In this document: positions 31,671 through 41,748 of the stretch, in pieces | Layout: each line of letters starts with the position of its first letter | How positions within the stretch are numbered: the stretch's first letter is position 1 | Assembly (NCBI GenBank): GCA_050251555.1 | Contig: JBFWMN010000009.1 | Coordinates: forward strand, 1 to 43,020 | DNA from: UBA2137 sp050251555 | GTDB lineage: Bacteria; Pseudomonadota; Alphaproteobacteria; Micavibrionales; Micavibrionaceae | DNA length: 43,020 nt | Direction of reading: 5' to 3' | Notes under the pieces: model-generated | What the model was told of the DNA's origin: nothing | The model's input: the letters and a program-made list of their open reading frames with translations, nothing else | Databases searched by the model: none | Made by a program: the position numbers and the translations under genes

Positions 31671-34423
31671 GCCTAACCTCCCTCTTCTCGTTAAGCTTTG
31701 CTAATCCGTGGTTTCTGGCGGCGTTTCTGATTTTACCCGTACTGTATTTTTTGCTGCGGGTTTTACCACCCCCGCCCAAGCATGTCAGATTGGCAACCGC
31801 GCACTTCTTAAGCAACCTGACCACCCCAAGCCGTACAAGCTCGAAAACGCCATGGTGGATCTTGCTGTTGCGCCTTCTCATTCTGGCACTTGTTATTCTG
31901 GCGTTTGCAGGCCCCTATCGACAAGGGTCTTTACGCAGCCTGGATGAAACGCCTCTCCTTCTGATTATAGATAATAGCTGGGGCGCATCCAAAAACTGGA
32001 GCGACATCGCGCAAAAAGCAGATTCCGTAATCCAAAGTGCCGCTGCTCAAAATATTGCTCTTATTGTGGCGCTCACGACCCCGCTCCCCGGCAAAACCAC
32101 AGTGGAGGTGCGCGGCCCATCCGAACCGAATACGCTCAAAGCTTTTATTGATGCAACAGGGCCGCAACCCGTGCCAGCGGAATTTGCGCGACTTTATCAG
32201 AAGCTAAAAGACAGTGACTTCAAGCACAGTATTATGATTTCTTCTGGTATAGGTGGTGCGGGCGCAAGCGGCCTTTTGGGTATGCTCGCGGATAAGGGGC
32301 CACTGGATATCATCACGCCGTCAGATACGCGTATGCCGCTCATGCTGCAATCAACAGAGAATGATGATGCAGGTTTTTCACTTACTAAAACAAAATCCAT
32401 TTTAGCCCTCTCTGCCCTTCCACTTCAGCAAAGCGCTGCAAAGACAATGCTGGGATACAATAATAAAGGCGAGGTCATCTTTCAGCTCCCCTTTACTTTT
32501 GGCGCCAATTCTTTATCGCAGGATGTATCTTTGAATACGATAGAGCCTGCCCTTCTCGATCAGCTTGCCACTTTACGCATAGCGGATGAAACAACTGCAG
32601 GTGCAACATATCTTTCCGGAAAACAAAGCGGCGATGCGCATGTGGGCATCGCCTTGTCGGGACAAGATAAAGACGGGCGCGATCTGACATCGGCTGCCAC
32701 CTATCCCGCCAAAGCGCTGGAGCCCTATGCCGATGTGACTACAGCGCCCTTAAGTGATCTCATCAAAAATGCCACACACTATAACCTTTTAATCCTGCCT
32801 GACATTGCCACCGCCCCGCCGGGTGAACTGGAAGCTCTTTCCAAATGGATTAAGTCTGGTGGAACTTTGCTGCGCTTTGGCGGCAGCGTGATGAGCCGTA
32901 ACAATACATTACCGGCCCCTGTGCCTTTACAATCGGGCGAGCGGGCGCTCGGGGGGAGTATCTCATGGGAAGGAAAACAGAAGCTTGCCGCTTTCCCGCC
33001 GCAAAGCCCGTTTCGCGACATTGCCAGTGACGAAACCATTGCAGTCCAAAAGCAGATTTTGGCAAAACCATTGCAGGCGGATGATCCTTCAATATGGGCG
33101 GTTCTCGAAGACGGAACCCCCTTCATTACGGCACGCGCCGAAGGGCGCGGCATGATCGTGATGATCCACACGACTGCCGATCCAAGCTGGTCCGACTTCG
33201 CCTTGTCGGGTCTCTATGTGAAGCTTTTAAAACGCATTACGGAATTGAGCGATGCACCAACAGAAAGCTTTTCAAAAAGCGGTCAGACAGCCGACCGTCT
33301 CAAAGCGATACAAGTGCTGGATGGCTTTGGTCAGTTAACACAGCCGCCGCCTTATATCGAGCCGTTGCAGATAGCTGAAAACATCACGCCATCGGTCAAC
33401 TCCTTAACGCCCCCTGGCAGATATGGCAGCACAACGCACCCATACAGCTTTAACCTTGGAAATGTCTTGGGGCGCCCCGACGCTATAGTCAGCGTAGCCC
33501 CTAGCGGAACGCACTTCCTTCCGCTCAGCGGTGTCACGCAAAAAGATTATCGCCAGCCGCTCTTGCTGATGGCTTTTATTCTGTTCCTGATAGACTGGGC
33601 GCTGATCACTTACATTTTGCGCCTATCGGAATGGCGCAGGGCCTTGCCGCATCTTAGCAACTTTGTGCGCACAAAGAATTTTCTGATTCCTCTTCTGCTC
33701 CTCTTCATGACGGGCTCCCCGCTTCGTGCCGAAACAGGCGACACACAGGCGCTTAGTCACATTAACAGATTGTCCTTGGCCTATATCAAAACGGGCGACA
33801 ATGCGACGGACCAGAAAGTACAGCTCGGGCTTGAAACATTGCTTGAGGTTCTCAAACAACGCACATCGGTTGAGCCTGAGGAAGTTGTTGCCCTCAATCC
33901 TCAAAGTGATGCACTGCTGTTTTACCCGTTTATTTATTGGGCAGTCACACCGGGACAAGCCAGATTATCGGATGCGGCAGTCACCCGATTGCAAAATTAC
34001 ATTGATCACGGCGGACTGATTGTTCTGGATACAGGTTACCCCTCAAGTGCCGGTGCCAACAGTATGGTATTGCAAAATTTCCTGCAGAAAATGGACGGTT
34101 TGAATCTACCTCCGCTTCACCTGATGCCTGACACCCATACGCTGAACCGCTCTTTCTATCTGCTTGAGACGCTACAGGGGCGTGAAAGCAGTTCCGATAT
34201 CTGGGTCAGCTTTGATCCCGCCTCACCCGAAGCTTCTGTCGCCTCTCTCATTATCGGTGGGAATGACTGGGCCGGCGGTTGGACGGGTTTGGGCGTGTCC
34301 TCTCCGACCGATCAGGAAATGGCTTTAAGGGCAGGTGTGAATATCACCATGTATGCCCTCACCGGAAATTATAAATCCGATCAGTTGCATTTGCCGATTA
34401 TCATGGAAAGGCTGGGAGAATGA
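31667..34423 (+). CDS. BatA-like / DUF4159 membrane protein
   Basis: A 918-residue membrane protein. The N-terminus is a BatA-type region: PWFLAAFLILPVLYFLLRVL (helix 1), LATAHFLSNL, WWILLLRLLILALVILAFAG (helix 2), then LLLIIDNSWG, a VWA-like start with a weakened MIDAS. The middle contains ThuA/GATase-like stretches (LLILPDIATAPPGELEALSK). A helix near residue 630 (LLLMAFILFLIDWALITYIL) and another near 672 precede the C-terminal DUF4159 domain (ALLFYPFIYWAVTP, GGLIVLDTGYP, LNRSFYLL). Most soluble parts face the periplasm by inference. Translationally coupled to both neighbours. Confidence 0.88.
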   Translation: MSLTSLFSLSFANPWFLAAFLILPVLYFLLRVLPPPPKHVRLATAHFLSNLTTPSRTSSKTPWWILLLRLLILALVILAFAGPYRQGSLRSLDETPLLLIIDNSWGASKNWSDIAQKADSVIQSAAAQNIALIVALTTPLPGKTTVEVRGPSEPNTLKAFIDATGPQPVPAEFARLYQKLKDSDFKHSIMISSGIGGAGASGLLGMLADKGPLDIITPSDTRMPLMLQSTENDDAGFSLTKTKSILALSALPLQQSAAKTMLGYNNKGEVIFQLPFTFGANSLSQDVSLNTIEPALLDQLATLRIADETTAGATYLSGKQSGDAHVGIALSGQDKDGRDLTSAATYPAKALEPYADVTTAPLSDLIKNATHYNLLILPDIATAPPGELEALSKWIKSGGTLLRFGGSVMSRNNTLPAPVPLQSGERALGGSISWEGKQKLAAFPPQSPFRDIASDETIAVQKQILAKPLQADDPSIWAVLEDGTPFITARAEGRGMIVMIHTTADPSWSDFALSGLYVKLLKRITELSDAPTESFSKSGQTADRLKAIQVLDGFGQLTQPPPYIEPLQIAENITPSVNSLTPPGRYGSTTHPYSFNLGNVLGRPDAIVSVAPSGTHFLPLSGVTQKDYRQPLLLMAFILFLIDWALITYILRLSEWRRALPHLSNFVRTKNFLIPLLLLFMTGSPLRAETGDTQALSHINRLSLAYIKTGDNATDQKVQLGLETLLEVLKQRTSVEPEEVVALNPQSDALLFYPFIYWAVTPGQARLSDAAVTRLQNYIDHGGLIVLDTGYPSSAGANSMVLQNFLQKMDGLNLPPLHLMPDTHTLNRSFYLLETLQGRESSSDIWVSFDPASPEASVASLIIGGNDWAGGWTGLGVSSPTDQEMALRAGVNITMYALTGNYKSDQLHLPIIMERLGE

Positions 34424-36594
34424 CCGCAGACAGTCTTTTCAATCCGCAGAATGTCATGTCCATTGATATCTCACCTGATATTACATGGTGGGTTTTATTG
34501 GTGATGACCCTAGGGCTTTTTGTACTTGGCTTTTTCTTGCACATGCGCGGGATCTGGCTCCGTCTGATCACCAGCCTTTTATTCCTCAGCGTCATTGTAG
34601 CCCCCTCACTTCTAAAAGAGACACGCAAACCCTTAAGCAACACTATGATTGTTGTCACTGACACCAGCCCGTCAATGAATTCGGGCGAGCGCATTGAACA
34701 AGCGCAAAAAGCCTTCTCATCACTTCAGAAACAGGCACAACAAAGCGGTCAGTTGGATGTCCAACATATTAATGCCGGAAAAAACATTGCGGGTCAGGAT
34801 GGCCCCGCCCGCGAAACATTACTGTTTGGCAGTCTGCAAAAAACACTGAGCAGCGTTTCTCCCGGGCGACTATCAGGCGTGGTTTTGATGACGGACGGGC
34901 AAGTTCATGATGTGCCTGCCAGCCTGCCGCAAATGGATCCGAATGTGCCTTTGCATGTCTTACTGACCGGACAGAAAAGCGAACGTGACCGTCAAGTTAT
35001 TCTCAATGAAGCACCTTCATATGGGATTGTCGGCGAGAACATTAAAGTTACTTTTACGATTAATGATTTTGGCGTAGGGAAGAACCTTCTTACCGCGCAT
35101 CCCCCTATCAATGTCACGCTGATCTTACCGGACGGCACCAGCCGCGAGGAGAGCATTGAGATCGGTCAAGCGCACACCACCGAAATCAAAATTCCGCATG
35201 CCGGTCAAAATGTCATCCAGATCAAGGCACCGTCATTGGAAGACGAGCTGTCACTCGTTAATAACTCTGTGGCCCTATCGGTAAATGGCGTGCGCGATCG
35301 CCTGCGTGTTCTGCTTGTGTCAGGCAACGCCAATATCGGTGAACGCACATGGCGAAATTTCCTGAAATCCGATCCAGCTGTCGATCTGGTTCATTTCACT
35401 ATTTTGCGTGAGCCGCAAAAAAATGACCCTACACCGGCAAAAGAACTGTCTCTGATTGTTTTTCCTTTCCGTGAGTTATTTCAGGTTAAATTGCAGGATT
35501 TTGATTTGGTGATTTTTGATCATTATTCACTCAGCACCATGCTGCCCGACTTCTACATGCAAAATGTCCGCAACTATGTCGAAAAAGGCGGCGCGGTTCT
35601 GATTGCGTCAGGTAAAACCTATGGCGAAAGCGGGTCGCTTTATAATACTGGCCTGCGCGATGCCATTCCCGACCGCCCCATCGGGCGTGCCCAACAAGGT
35701 TTTTACAAACCGAGCCTCACAAGCTATGGGCGCGTTCACCCCGTCACTCTGCCTTTGGATGAGGATTATGCGGCGGGCGACGGCACTTATAAATGGGGAC
35801 GATGGGGTCAGATTCTTCCCGTTGAAAAGCTAAATGGCGACATTCTTATGAGCGGCGCTGACAACCTGCCCCTTTTGATTTTGTCCCGTTATGGCGAAGG
35901 TCGTGTGGCCCACCTAACAAGTGATCAGATCTGGCTCTGGTCGCGTCGCTTTGAAGGCGGCGGGCCGGATGTTCTTCTCCTGAAACGCCTGGTGCACTGG
36001 CTGATGAAAGAACCGTCACTTGATGAAACAGCCCTTGATATCAGCATGAAGGACACAGATGTTTTGGTCCGCCAGCGTCGCCTCGCACGCGAAACGGGAC
36101 AACTGGAACTCACCCGCCCGACCGGCGAAAAAGAACAGTTGATCCTGAATGTGGGCAAGGAGAATGACCAGTGGCTGGAAGCACGTTTTGACGCCCCCGT
36201 GCCGGGTGTTTACACACTAAATGACGGCGAGCGTCAGCGGCCCGTCATCGTTGGTGACATTAATCCGCCAGAATATCTCGATCTGATTGCCACAGAAAAC
36301 AAGCTTTCCAAATTGGTCAAAGCGCAGGGCGGCACATTTTTGTGGGCAAAAGATGTACCCGAACCCAAGATCCGTCTCAGACAAAATAAGCAGTCCATTT
36401 CAGGTAAAGGATGGCTGGGTTTAAGAGAACGTCAAGCCTATGAAGTTTCCGATATCAAGCGTCAGGAACTGATCCCCGCATCTGTAGGATTGCTGGTGTT
36501 GGTTCTTATCAGTTTCATTACATGGTGGCGTGAAGGACGCTTACGTCCCTTCTTTCGCTTTCCGCTCTTCTCGCGATTCAAGGGCAGCCGATAG
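34420..36594 (+). CDS. VWA/GATase-like membrane protein of the MoxR module
   Basis: A 724-residue protein. Two N-terminal helices (TWWVLLVMTLGLFVLGFFLH and LITSLLFLSVIVAPSLL) precede a VWA-like domain beginning IVVTDTSPSMNSGERI, with a good MIDAS DxSxS, and later VVLMTDGQVHDVP. The middle is a GATase1-like Rossmann region (DLVIFDHYSLSTMLPDFYM, YVEKGGAVLIASGKTYGESG) and the end has a single helix (SVGLLVLVLISFITWW) with a basic tail. Its function probably depends on the MoxR ATPase and its partners. The last 54 bases overlap the convergent histidine kinase gene. Confidence 0.88.
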   Translation: MTADSLFNPQNVMSIDISPDITWWVLLVMTLGLFVLGFFLHMRGIWLRLITSLLFLSVIVAPSLLKETRKPLSNTMIVVTDTSPSMNSGERIEQAQKAFSSLQKQAQQSGQLDVQHINAGKNIAGQDGPARETLLFGSLQKTLSSVSPGRLSGVVLMTDGQVHDVPASLPQMDPNVPLHVLLTGQKSERDRQVILNEAPSYGIVGENIKVTFTINDFGVGKNLLTAHPPINVTLILPDGTSREESIEIGQAHTTEIKIPHAGQNVIQIKAPSLEDELSLVNNSVALSVNGVRDRLRVLLVSGNANIGERTWRNFLKSDPAVDLVHFTILREPQKNDPTPAKELSLIVFPFRELFQVKLQDFDLVIFDHYSLSTMLPDFYMQNVRNYVEKGGAVLIASGKTYGESGSLYNTGLRDAIPDRPIGRAQQGFYKPSLTSYGRVHPVTLPLDEDYAAGDGTYKWGRWGQILPVEKLNGDILMSGADNLPLLILSRYGEGRVAHLTSDQIWLWSRRFEGGGPDVLLLKRLVHWLMKEPSLDETALDISMKDTDVLVRQRRLARETGQLELTRPTGEKEQLILNVGKENDQWLEARFDAPVPGVYTLNDGERQRPVIVGDINPPEYLDLIATENKLSKLVKAQGGTFLWAKDVPEPKIRLRQNKQSISGKGWLGLRERQAYEVSDIKRQELIPASVGLLVLVLISFITWWREGRLRPFFRFPLFSRFKGSR

Positions 36595-38217
36595 AGCCCG
36601 CTTGACGGCTGTTTTTTGAAGAGGCTTTTTCAGCATATCGACAAAAACCGCAGGATCATAAAGCGGATCAAGCTCCAGCGCCTCGGAAGAAGCCGTCATC
36701 AGAATAAGTGGTATCGCGTAACCTTGTGCCTTTAAAGCATGGGCAAAGGCCACACCGGACATATCTCCCAGCAGATAATCACATAAAATCATATCGGGCT
36801 GATGCGGAGTTGTCGCAAGAGTACGAAGGGCAAATTCAGCGCTGGAAAACGGTATGGCTTCAACACCCATGCGCGCCAGCATAACATTGACCATGCCACG
36901 CACACGGTGATCATCGTCAATCACGAAGCAACTCTTCTGGGCTACCGCCACCGGGTCTTCGTAACGCGGACTAGACTCCATTTCCTCAGGGGAGAGGAGC
37001 GGCAGATACACGCGCACATGCGTCCCGACACCTTCGGCAGAATCGATGACGAGCATTCCGTTATGCGAGTTCACGATGCCCTGCACATAAGCAAGTCCCA
37101 GACCTGAATGCTTCTCATTGGCATGTGTAGTAAAAAACGGTTCGACAGCATGTTCCAAAATGACGCGGTTCATGCCCACACCCTCGTCAATAACTTCAAT
37201 ACAGGAATAGGTCTGATTGATGCGGGGGAGGCCACTTAAGAGCCGCGTTGAGCCGTTCTCCCCTTCCCACATAAAATGCGGGGACTGATCGCCGGTATCA
37301 TCCCCATATGTTGCGGCTTCATTGCGTAGCTGTTCCAGCACAGGATCATCCTTCGCCTCAGTAAAACGCACAATAATTTTACGATTTTTCAGGAGCGAGG
37401 CTTCGCGGGCATTTTCAAGCAGGTTCAACAGCATCTGCGAGATATGTTCGCGGTTCATCAAAGCCTGAAGCGGCGCATCTGATAATTGCAGATCAATCTC
37501 AACATCTTTTAAAGATGAAGCACGTGCTATCCAGAGAGTTTCACGCAATACGTCCGCCAGATAGAGCTTTTCGGAATGATCCTTTTTATGTTTGGAGAAA
37601 AGGCGGATTTTTTCCACCATATATTTCCCCTCTTGTGCTGCGGCACGGATATTGCGGGCATAAGTATGGAGAGGTTGATCGGCGGGAATATCCTCGACAA
37701 GGAATTCGGAAAAACCCGCGATTGTGGAAAGCACATTATTAAAGTCGTGCGCAAATCCGTTCGAGATACGCGCCAAAGCTTCAAGCTTTTGTGTTCTGTA
37801 GATTTGCTGTTCAAGACGCTGACGCTTTTCTTCCAAAACCACGCGTGCGGTAATGTCACGCGCTATGCCGATCATTGCGCCATTTTTAAGACGCTTTAAG
37901 GACATTTCGTTATAGGCAATTTTGCCATCGTGGCGCAAAATTTTTGATTCACCGCGCCAGAAACCCTTTTCATTCACTTCCGGCATCACATTGTTGCGAA
38001 TATTTTGCTGCCCCTTTTCAGTAAATAAACGTTCCCAAGGAGCATTCATAAACGCGGACAGTTGATCTTGCGGAATTCCGAACATTTTCCAGACCGCCGC
38101 ATTGGCATAGGCAATCTTGCCTGCCTCATCGATAAAAATAACGGCTTCGGGCACTTCACCGAAGATAGCGCCCAATGCTGCAAAAAGTGGTTTTCGGAAA
38201 ATTTTTTGAAAGAGCAT
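36541..38217 (-). CDS. Hybrid histidine kinase: PAS - HisKA - HATPase - receiver
   Basis: A 558-residue soluble hybrid sensor kinase. The PAS domain spans about residues 18-125 (AVIFIDEAGKIAYANAAVW). The phospho-acceptor is H157 in ISNGFAHDFNNVLS. The ATPase has N269 (LLNLLENAREAS), D344 (VIDEGVGMN) and SGLGLAYVQGI. The C-terminal receiver has the acidic pair in VIDDDHRVRG, phospho-acceptor D480 (ILCDYLLGDMSG) and K in MLKKPLQKT. The HDFNN box and trailing receiver resemble CckA-type kinases, but there are no membrane helices and only one PAS. It lies 17 bases downstream of the response regulator gene in the same operon. A phosphotransfer protein would normally be needed. Confidence 0.92.
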   Translation of the reverse strand: MLFQKIFRKPLFAALGAIFGEVPEAVIFIDEAGKIAYANAAVWKMFGIPQDQLSAFMNAPWERLFTEKGQQNIRNNVMPEVNEKGFWRGESKILRHDGKIAYNEMSLKRLKNGAMIGIARDITARVVLEEKRQRLEQQIYRTQKLEALARISNGFAHDFNNVLSTIAGFSEFLVEDIPADQPLHTYARNIRAAAQEGKYMVEKIRLFSKHKKDHSEKLYLADVLRETLWIARASSLKDVEIDLQLSDAPLQALMNREHISQMLLNLLENAREASLLKNRKIIVRFTEAKDDPVLEQLRNEAATYGDDTGDQSPHFMWEGENGSTRLLSGLPRINQTYSCIEVIDEGVGMNRVILEHAVEPFFTTHANEKHSGLGLAYVQGIVNSHNGMLVIDSAEGVGTHVRVYLPLLSPEEMESSPRYEDPVAVAQKSCFVIDDDHRVRGMVNVMLARMGVEAIPFSSAEFALRTLATTPHQPDMILCDYLLGDMSGVAFAHALKAQGYAIPLILMTASSEALELDPLYDPAVFVDMLKKPLQKTAVKRALSAALESREERKAKEGT

Positions 38218-38234
38218 GGGGCTGACTTACATCT

Positions 38235-39008
38235 CTATTTTTTGCTCTCCAGCAAACCGCTCTCATGAAGGAGTAATGCAGCTTGCGTTCTGTTTTTAAC
38301 ATTCAGTTTCTTAAAGATGCTGCGGACGTGCAGCTTCACCGTAACAATCTGCAGCCCCAACCTATCTGCGATGATTTTGTTCGAACACCCTTCCACCAGA
38401 CAGGATGCGACTTCATGCTCACGCGCCGTGAGAAGCCCCGTTCGTCTGCGCCCGCGCTTACCTGTCGCTGTAATCTCGCGATAGGCCAACCATGTTTCAT
38501 GGATGTCGGCATCTCCGTCATCTGCATTTTGTGTCCGAGAATTGATGCGCGCATTCCCTTTGTTCGGCCTGTCTTCATTATAAGAACGCATAGGCACAAC
38601 GTTACCTTCTTCCATAGGCAGGAAGATATGTCCGTTTAAAACCATGTTAATGCCCTTAATCAAATCGCGCCCTGGAAGTGTTTTAGGGAAATAGGCACAA
38701 GCGCCCATTTGCATGATCAGCCTGACCTCCTCTTCCTCAACAACGCCTGACATCAATGCCAGCGGAACATGGGGGAAAGACTTTCGAAGCCGTGCAAACC
38801 CCTCCAGCCCGTTCATGCCCGGCATTTTTAAATCCAGAATGACCAGATCGGCTTTCTCGCCTTTTTTGAGAAACACTTCGACACCATAAAGATCACGAAA
38901 CACGGTGACATCGGCTTCAGGATTAGCCCGTGTGATATAGAGAACCAACGCATCACGAAAAAGCGCATGATCGTCAGCAATCAGAAGTTTGACTGGTTTT
39001 ATACTCAC
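38235..39008 (-). CDS. NarL/LuxR-type response regulator
   Basis: A 257-residue response regulator. The receiver domain (about 6-122) has D12/D13, phospho-acceptor D59 (LVILDLKMPGMNG), S87 and K109. A polar linker of ~65 residues (122-188) is longer than usual. The LuxR-type HTH follows (LLTAREHEVASCLVEGCSN, LGLQIVTVKLHVRSIFKKL). The start appears to be GTG 39008, with GGAAC upstream at rather long spacing. Cotranscribed with the hybrid kinase, hence probably its output partner; target genes unknown. Confidence 0.92.
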   Translation of the reverse strand: MSIKPVKLLIADDHALFRDALVLYITRANPEADVTVFRDLYGVEVFLKKGEKADLVILDLKMPGMNGLEGFARLRKSFPHVPLALMSGVVEEEEVRLIMQMGACAYFPKTLPGRDLIKGINMVLNGHIFLPMEEGNVVPMRSYNEDRPNKGNARINSRTQNADDGDADIHETWLAYREITATGKRGRRRTGLLTAREHEVASCLVEGCSNKIIADRLGLQIVTVKLHVRSIFKKLNVKNRTQAALLLHESGLLESKK

Positions 39009-39145
39009 TTTAAGCGGCCGTTCCTTACTTATAGCTTATCTCGCGGCAGCATTGTCACAGAAGGTCCAGCCTCAAAAAAGCAGTACCTACTAAAGTATGT
39101 GACCCCACATTTCTTCAGAATATACCAGTAACAGTTGAAAAAGTC

Positions 39146-41143
39146 TTAGCGAATTAAAGTTCGAAGCGGATAATTATCAGGAGAGCCCTGCCTAACATGT
39201 CGACGCTCATACTCCATATACCCCTCAAGAATACGCTGCACATAGTTTCGCGTCTCAGGGAAAGGAATTCTCTCAATCCAGTCAATTGTAGAGACAGAAG
39301 GGTTTCTCGGGTCGCCATACTGAGCAATCCATTTGCTTACATTTGAAGGCCCCGCATTATAGGCGGCAGCGGCAAGAGGCAGAGCTCCATCGTATTTGTC
39401 CAGCAGTTCGCGCAGATAGGCGCTGCCCAATTGAACATTATGCTCAGGGCGGCTGGTTAGCCAACGACGGTCGTGAGATACACCGATACGCTTTGCGGAG
39501 TGCTGGGCCGTTGAAGGAATAAGTTGCATCAACCCATAGGCATTGGCATGGCTGACCGCCTGCGAATCAAACTCGCTTTCCTGACGGATAATGGCATGAA
39601 CAACACTGGAAGGAAGCCCCGAAAGTTGTGGGAATTGTGCTTGTGGGTACCCGAAATTCGTCAGTGAATACCCTTGGAAGGCAGCCTTCTTGTATACTTT
39701 CACGGCACTTTTATGATCACCGAGCTGCTCGGCAATTTCGAAAAGGGTCGCATAATCACCTTCGCGTAAATTCTTGTCCTCCGCCATTCTCAGGAAAAAG
39801 CTGAGTGACTCGGCACGGAAACCTGACCGAAAGAACAGAATTGCCATGCGGGTGCGGGGATCCGATGTCCATTGGTTCCAACTGGTTGCCGTCACTTGTG
39901 GGGGTGCCGAATTATAAGAACCTGACAATTTCCGTTGTGCCAATGCCCCGTAAAAAGCGGGCTGACGGGCGGCAGCAGCTTTGTACCACTGCTCAGATAA
40001 TGACGACTGCCCCATTTTCGCAGCCGCCTCTCCTGCCCAATATGCCCCACGAGCCTTGCTGATTGGAGTTACGACATTTTCATACAGTCGTGTGAAATGC
40101 GGAAAGGCCATATCCGGTTTTTTCAGGTAGCTCAGGGCCAGCCACCCCGCCATAAACTCGGCATCTGCCATTTCAGAGCCTTGCGTAAAGCCGTGCTCAG
40201 CGGCAATTTTGTATGCTAAAGGATAGTTTCCCTGGTCCATCAGACGACGGATCAGAATATGACGCTCACGCCACCAGCCTTCCTGATTGGTCAATTGCGC
40301 GGCAGGCGGCTGCTGCTTCAGAATTTCGATCATGCCGTCATTCATGTCATGCTGACGACGGAAATGAAGGCGTTCATATAAAAGGCCGGGGTCTCTTTGC
40401 AATTCGGCAGGCACTTGGGCGATCAAACCGTTGGCATTCCCCGCCGCTGCGGCGGTGGCGATACGCGCCTCTGTCAAAGCCTGATAAGCAGGCCCCATGA
40501 CGGCTGCCAGATTGCGCGCCGTTGTCGTGTAATCATTATAAAGAAGATGATTAAGACGCGTGCGGTGATCTTCAAAACGCAGCAAATCTTTATATTTCTG
40601 ATAAAACTCGCGCTGCTGGGACGCGGATGACAACGTGTCGTGCCACCATTCCCGTATCACATTTGTGGCCTTATCACGCTGGCCGTTTGCCATCAACGCA
40701 TCAATGTAACGCTCTGTTGCTTGATGGGTCACAGGGGAAAAACGGTCAAACCAGGCAATGACTTCACGTGACGGCATGTTCAAAGGCATGGCAGCCTCCG
40801 CATTGCTTTTCATTTCACGCAATTTGGGCCAATTTTCATGGGACTTGATAAAGGATGAAATGCGATCAAATGACACAGGCGGCGCATTTTTCGTATATTT
40901 TAACCAGTAATAGGCCTCCGCTGACAACGTGCCCCCCGTCGTTCCGGCTAAAATACTCTCGCCATAGCTCCATTGGTTCTGTTCAATGGCCTGCAAGGCA
41001 CCTTTGATTTTGGCTTCATTGGCAATAGCGGGCAGAGTGCGGTCAGCTAAAGCTGTCGGTGCAGGCGCAGCCGAAAACGTAAAGGCAAATAAAAGGGTCG
41101 CGCCCAGAATACGGAGCTTGCGTGCGGTGCCAGTTCTGATCAT
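39146..41143 (-). CDS. Soluble lytic murein transglycosylase (Slt70-like)
   Basis: Periplasmic peptidoglycan lytic transglycosylase of about 665 residues. A signal peptide (KLRILGATLLFAFTFSA, cleavage near TALA) is followed by a long helical superhelix (residues about 40-470) and a C-terminal SLT domain with HAIIRQESEFDSQAVSHANA, where the ES Glu is catalytic, then YGLMQLIPSTAQ and AAAAYNAGPSNV. It cleaves the MurNAc-GlcNAc bond to anhydro products during wall turnover. Starts at 41143, 41158 or 41206 are all in frame; 41143 fits the signal peptide best and has a weak AGACGAG. Divergent from smpB. Confidence 0.92.
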   Translation of the reverse strand: MIRTGTARKLRILGATLLFAFTFSAAPAPTALADRTLPAIANEAKIKGALQAIEQNQWSYGESILAGTTGGTLSAEAYYWLKYTKNAPPVSFDRISSFIKSHENWPKLREMKSNAEAAMPLNMPSREVIAWFDRFSPVTHQATERYIDALMANGQRDKATNVIREWWHDTLSSASQQREFYQKYKDLLRFEDHRTRLNHLLYNDYTTTARNLAAVMGPAYQALTEARIATAAAAGNANGLIAQVPAELQRDPGLLYERLHFRRQHDMNDGMIEILKQQPPAAQLTNQEGWWRERHILIRRLMDQGNYPLAYKIAAEHGFTQGSEMADAEFMAGWLALSYLKKPDMAFPHFTRLYENVVTPISKARGAYWAGEAAAKMGQSSLSEQWYKAAAARQPAFYGALAQRKLSGSYNSAPPQVTATSWNQWTSDPRTRMAILFFRSGFRAESLSFFLRMAEDKNLREGDYATLFEIAEQLGDHKSAVKVYKKAAFQGYSLTNFGYPQAQFPQLSGLPSSVVHAIIRQESEFDSQAVSHANAYGLMQLIPSTAQHSAKRIGVSHDRRWLTSRPEHNVQLGSAYLRELLDKYDGALPLAAAAYNAGPSNVSKWIAQYGDPRNPSVSTIDWIERIPFPETRNYVQRILEGYMEYERRHVRQGSPDNYPLRTLIR

Positions 41144-41256
41144 ATCTCGTCTCTGCATGAATGTGCTATGAATATGATGTTGGTTTTTGATTCTGGCAAG
41201 ACTCATCAAAGAGAACTTGCCCCCTCTTGAACAGTTGGATTATACACAAACCCGTA

Positions 41257-41748
41257 ATGAGTACGAAAAAGACGAAAAAAAGCCAGTTAATCAGCACGAA
41301 CCAGACGGTAACAGATAACCGCCGGGCCCGTTTTGATTACCACCTCGAAGATACGTATGAAGCCGGAATTGTTCTTAAAGGGACAGAGGTTAAATCCCTT
41401 CGCATGGGTCAATGTTCACTGAATGAATCTTATGCAGGCGAACATAATGGCGAGATTTTTCTCTATAATGCCTATATCGCCGAATATGCGCAGGCAGGCC
41501 CTCATCTTCAGCATGATTCCAAACGCCCCCGAAAATTGCTTTTGAATAAGCGCGAAGTTAAAAAACTGATGGGGGCTGTTACACGCGAAGGCTATACGAT
41601 TGTGCCAAAGCGCATTTACTTTAACGCGCAAGGCCGGGCGAAGGTAGAGATTGCGCTGGCGAAAGGTAAAAACACGGTCGATAAACGCGAGACAATCAAA
41701 CAGCGCGACTGGAACCGCCAGAAATCGCGTGTCTTGCGCGGCGAGTAA
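41257..41748 (+). CDS. smpB: SsrA-binding protein SmpB
   Basis: Trans-translation factor that binds tmRNA and delivers it to stalled ribosomes. The 163-residue beta-barrel protein has the typical RRARFDYHLEDTYEAGIVL, GTEVKSLRMGQCSLNESYA, RPRKLLLNKREVKKL and the basic C-terminal tail KGKNTVDKRETIKQRDWNRQ. ATG 41257 is preferred; an in-frame alternative ten codons upstream would add non-conserved residues. No tmRNA gene is visible in the window. Confidence 0.95.
   Translation: MSTKKTKKSQLISTNQTVTDNRRARFDYHLEDTYEAGIVLKGTEVKSLRMGQCSLNESYAGEHNGEIFLYNAYIAEYAQAGPHLQHDSKRPRKLLLNKREVKKLMGAVTREGYTIVPKRIYFNAQGRAKVEIALAKGKNTVDKRETIKQRDWNRQKSRVLRGE

Noticed and set aside
32779..33171. 130-codon minus-strand ORF
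   Set aside because: Antisense to the BatA/DUF4159 gene; Ser/Pro/Cys-rich shadow frame without a recognisable motif.
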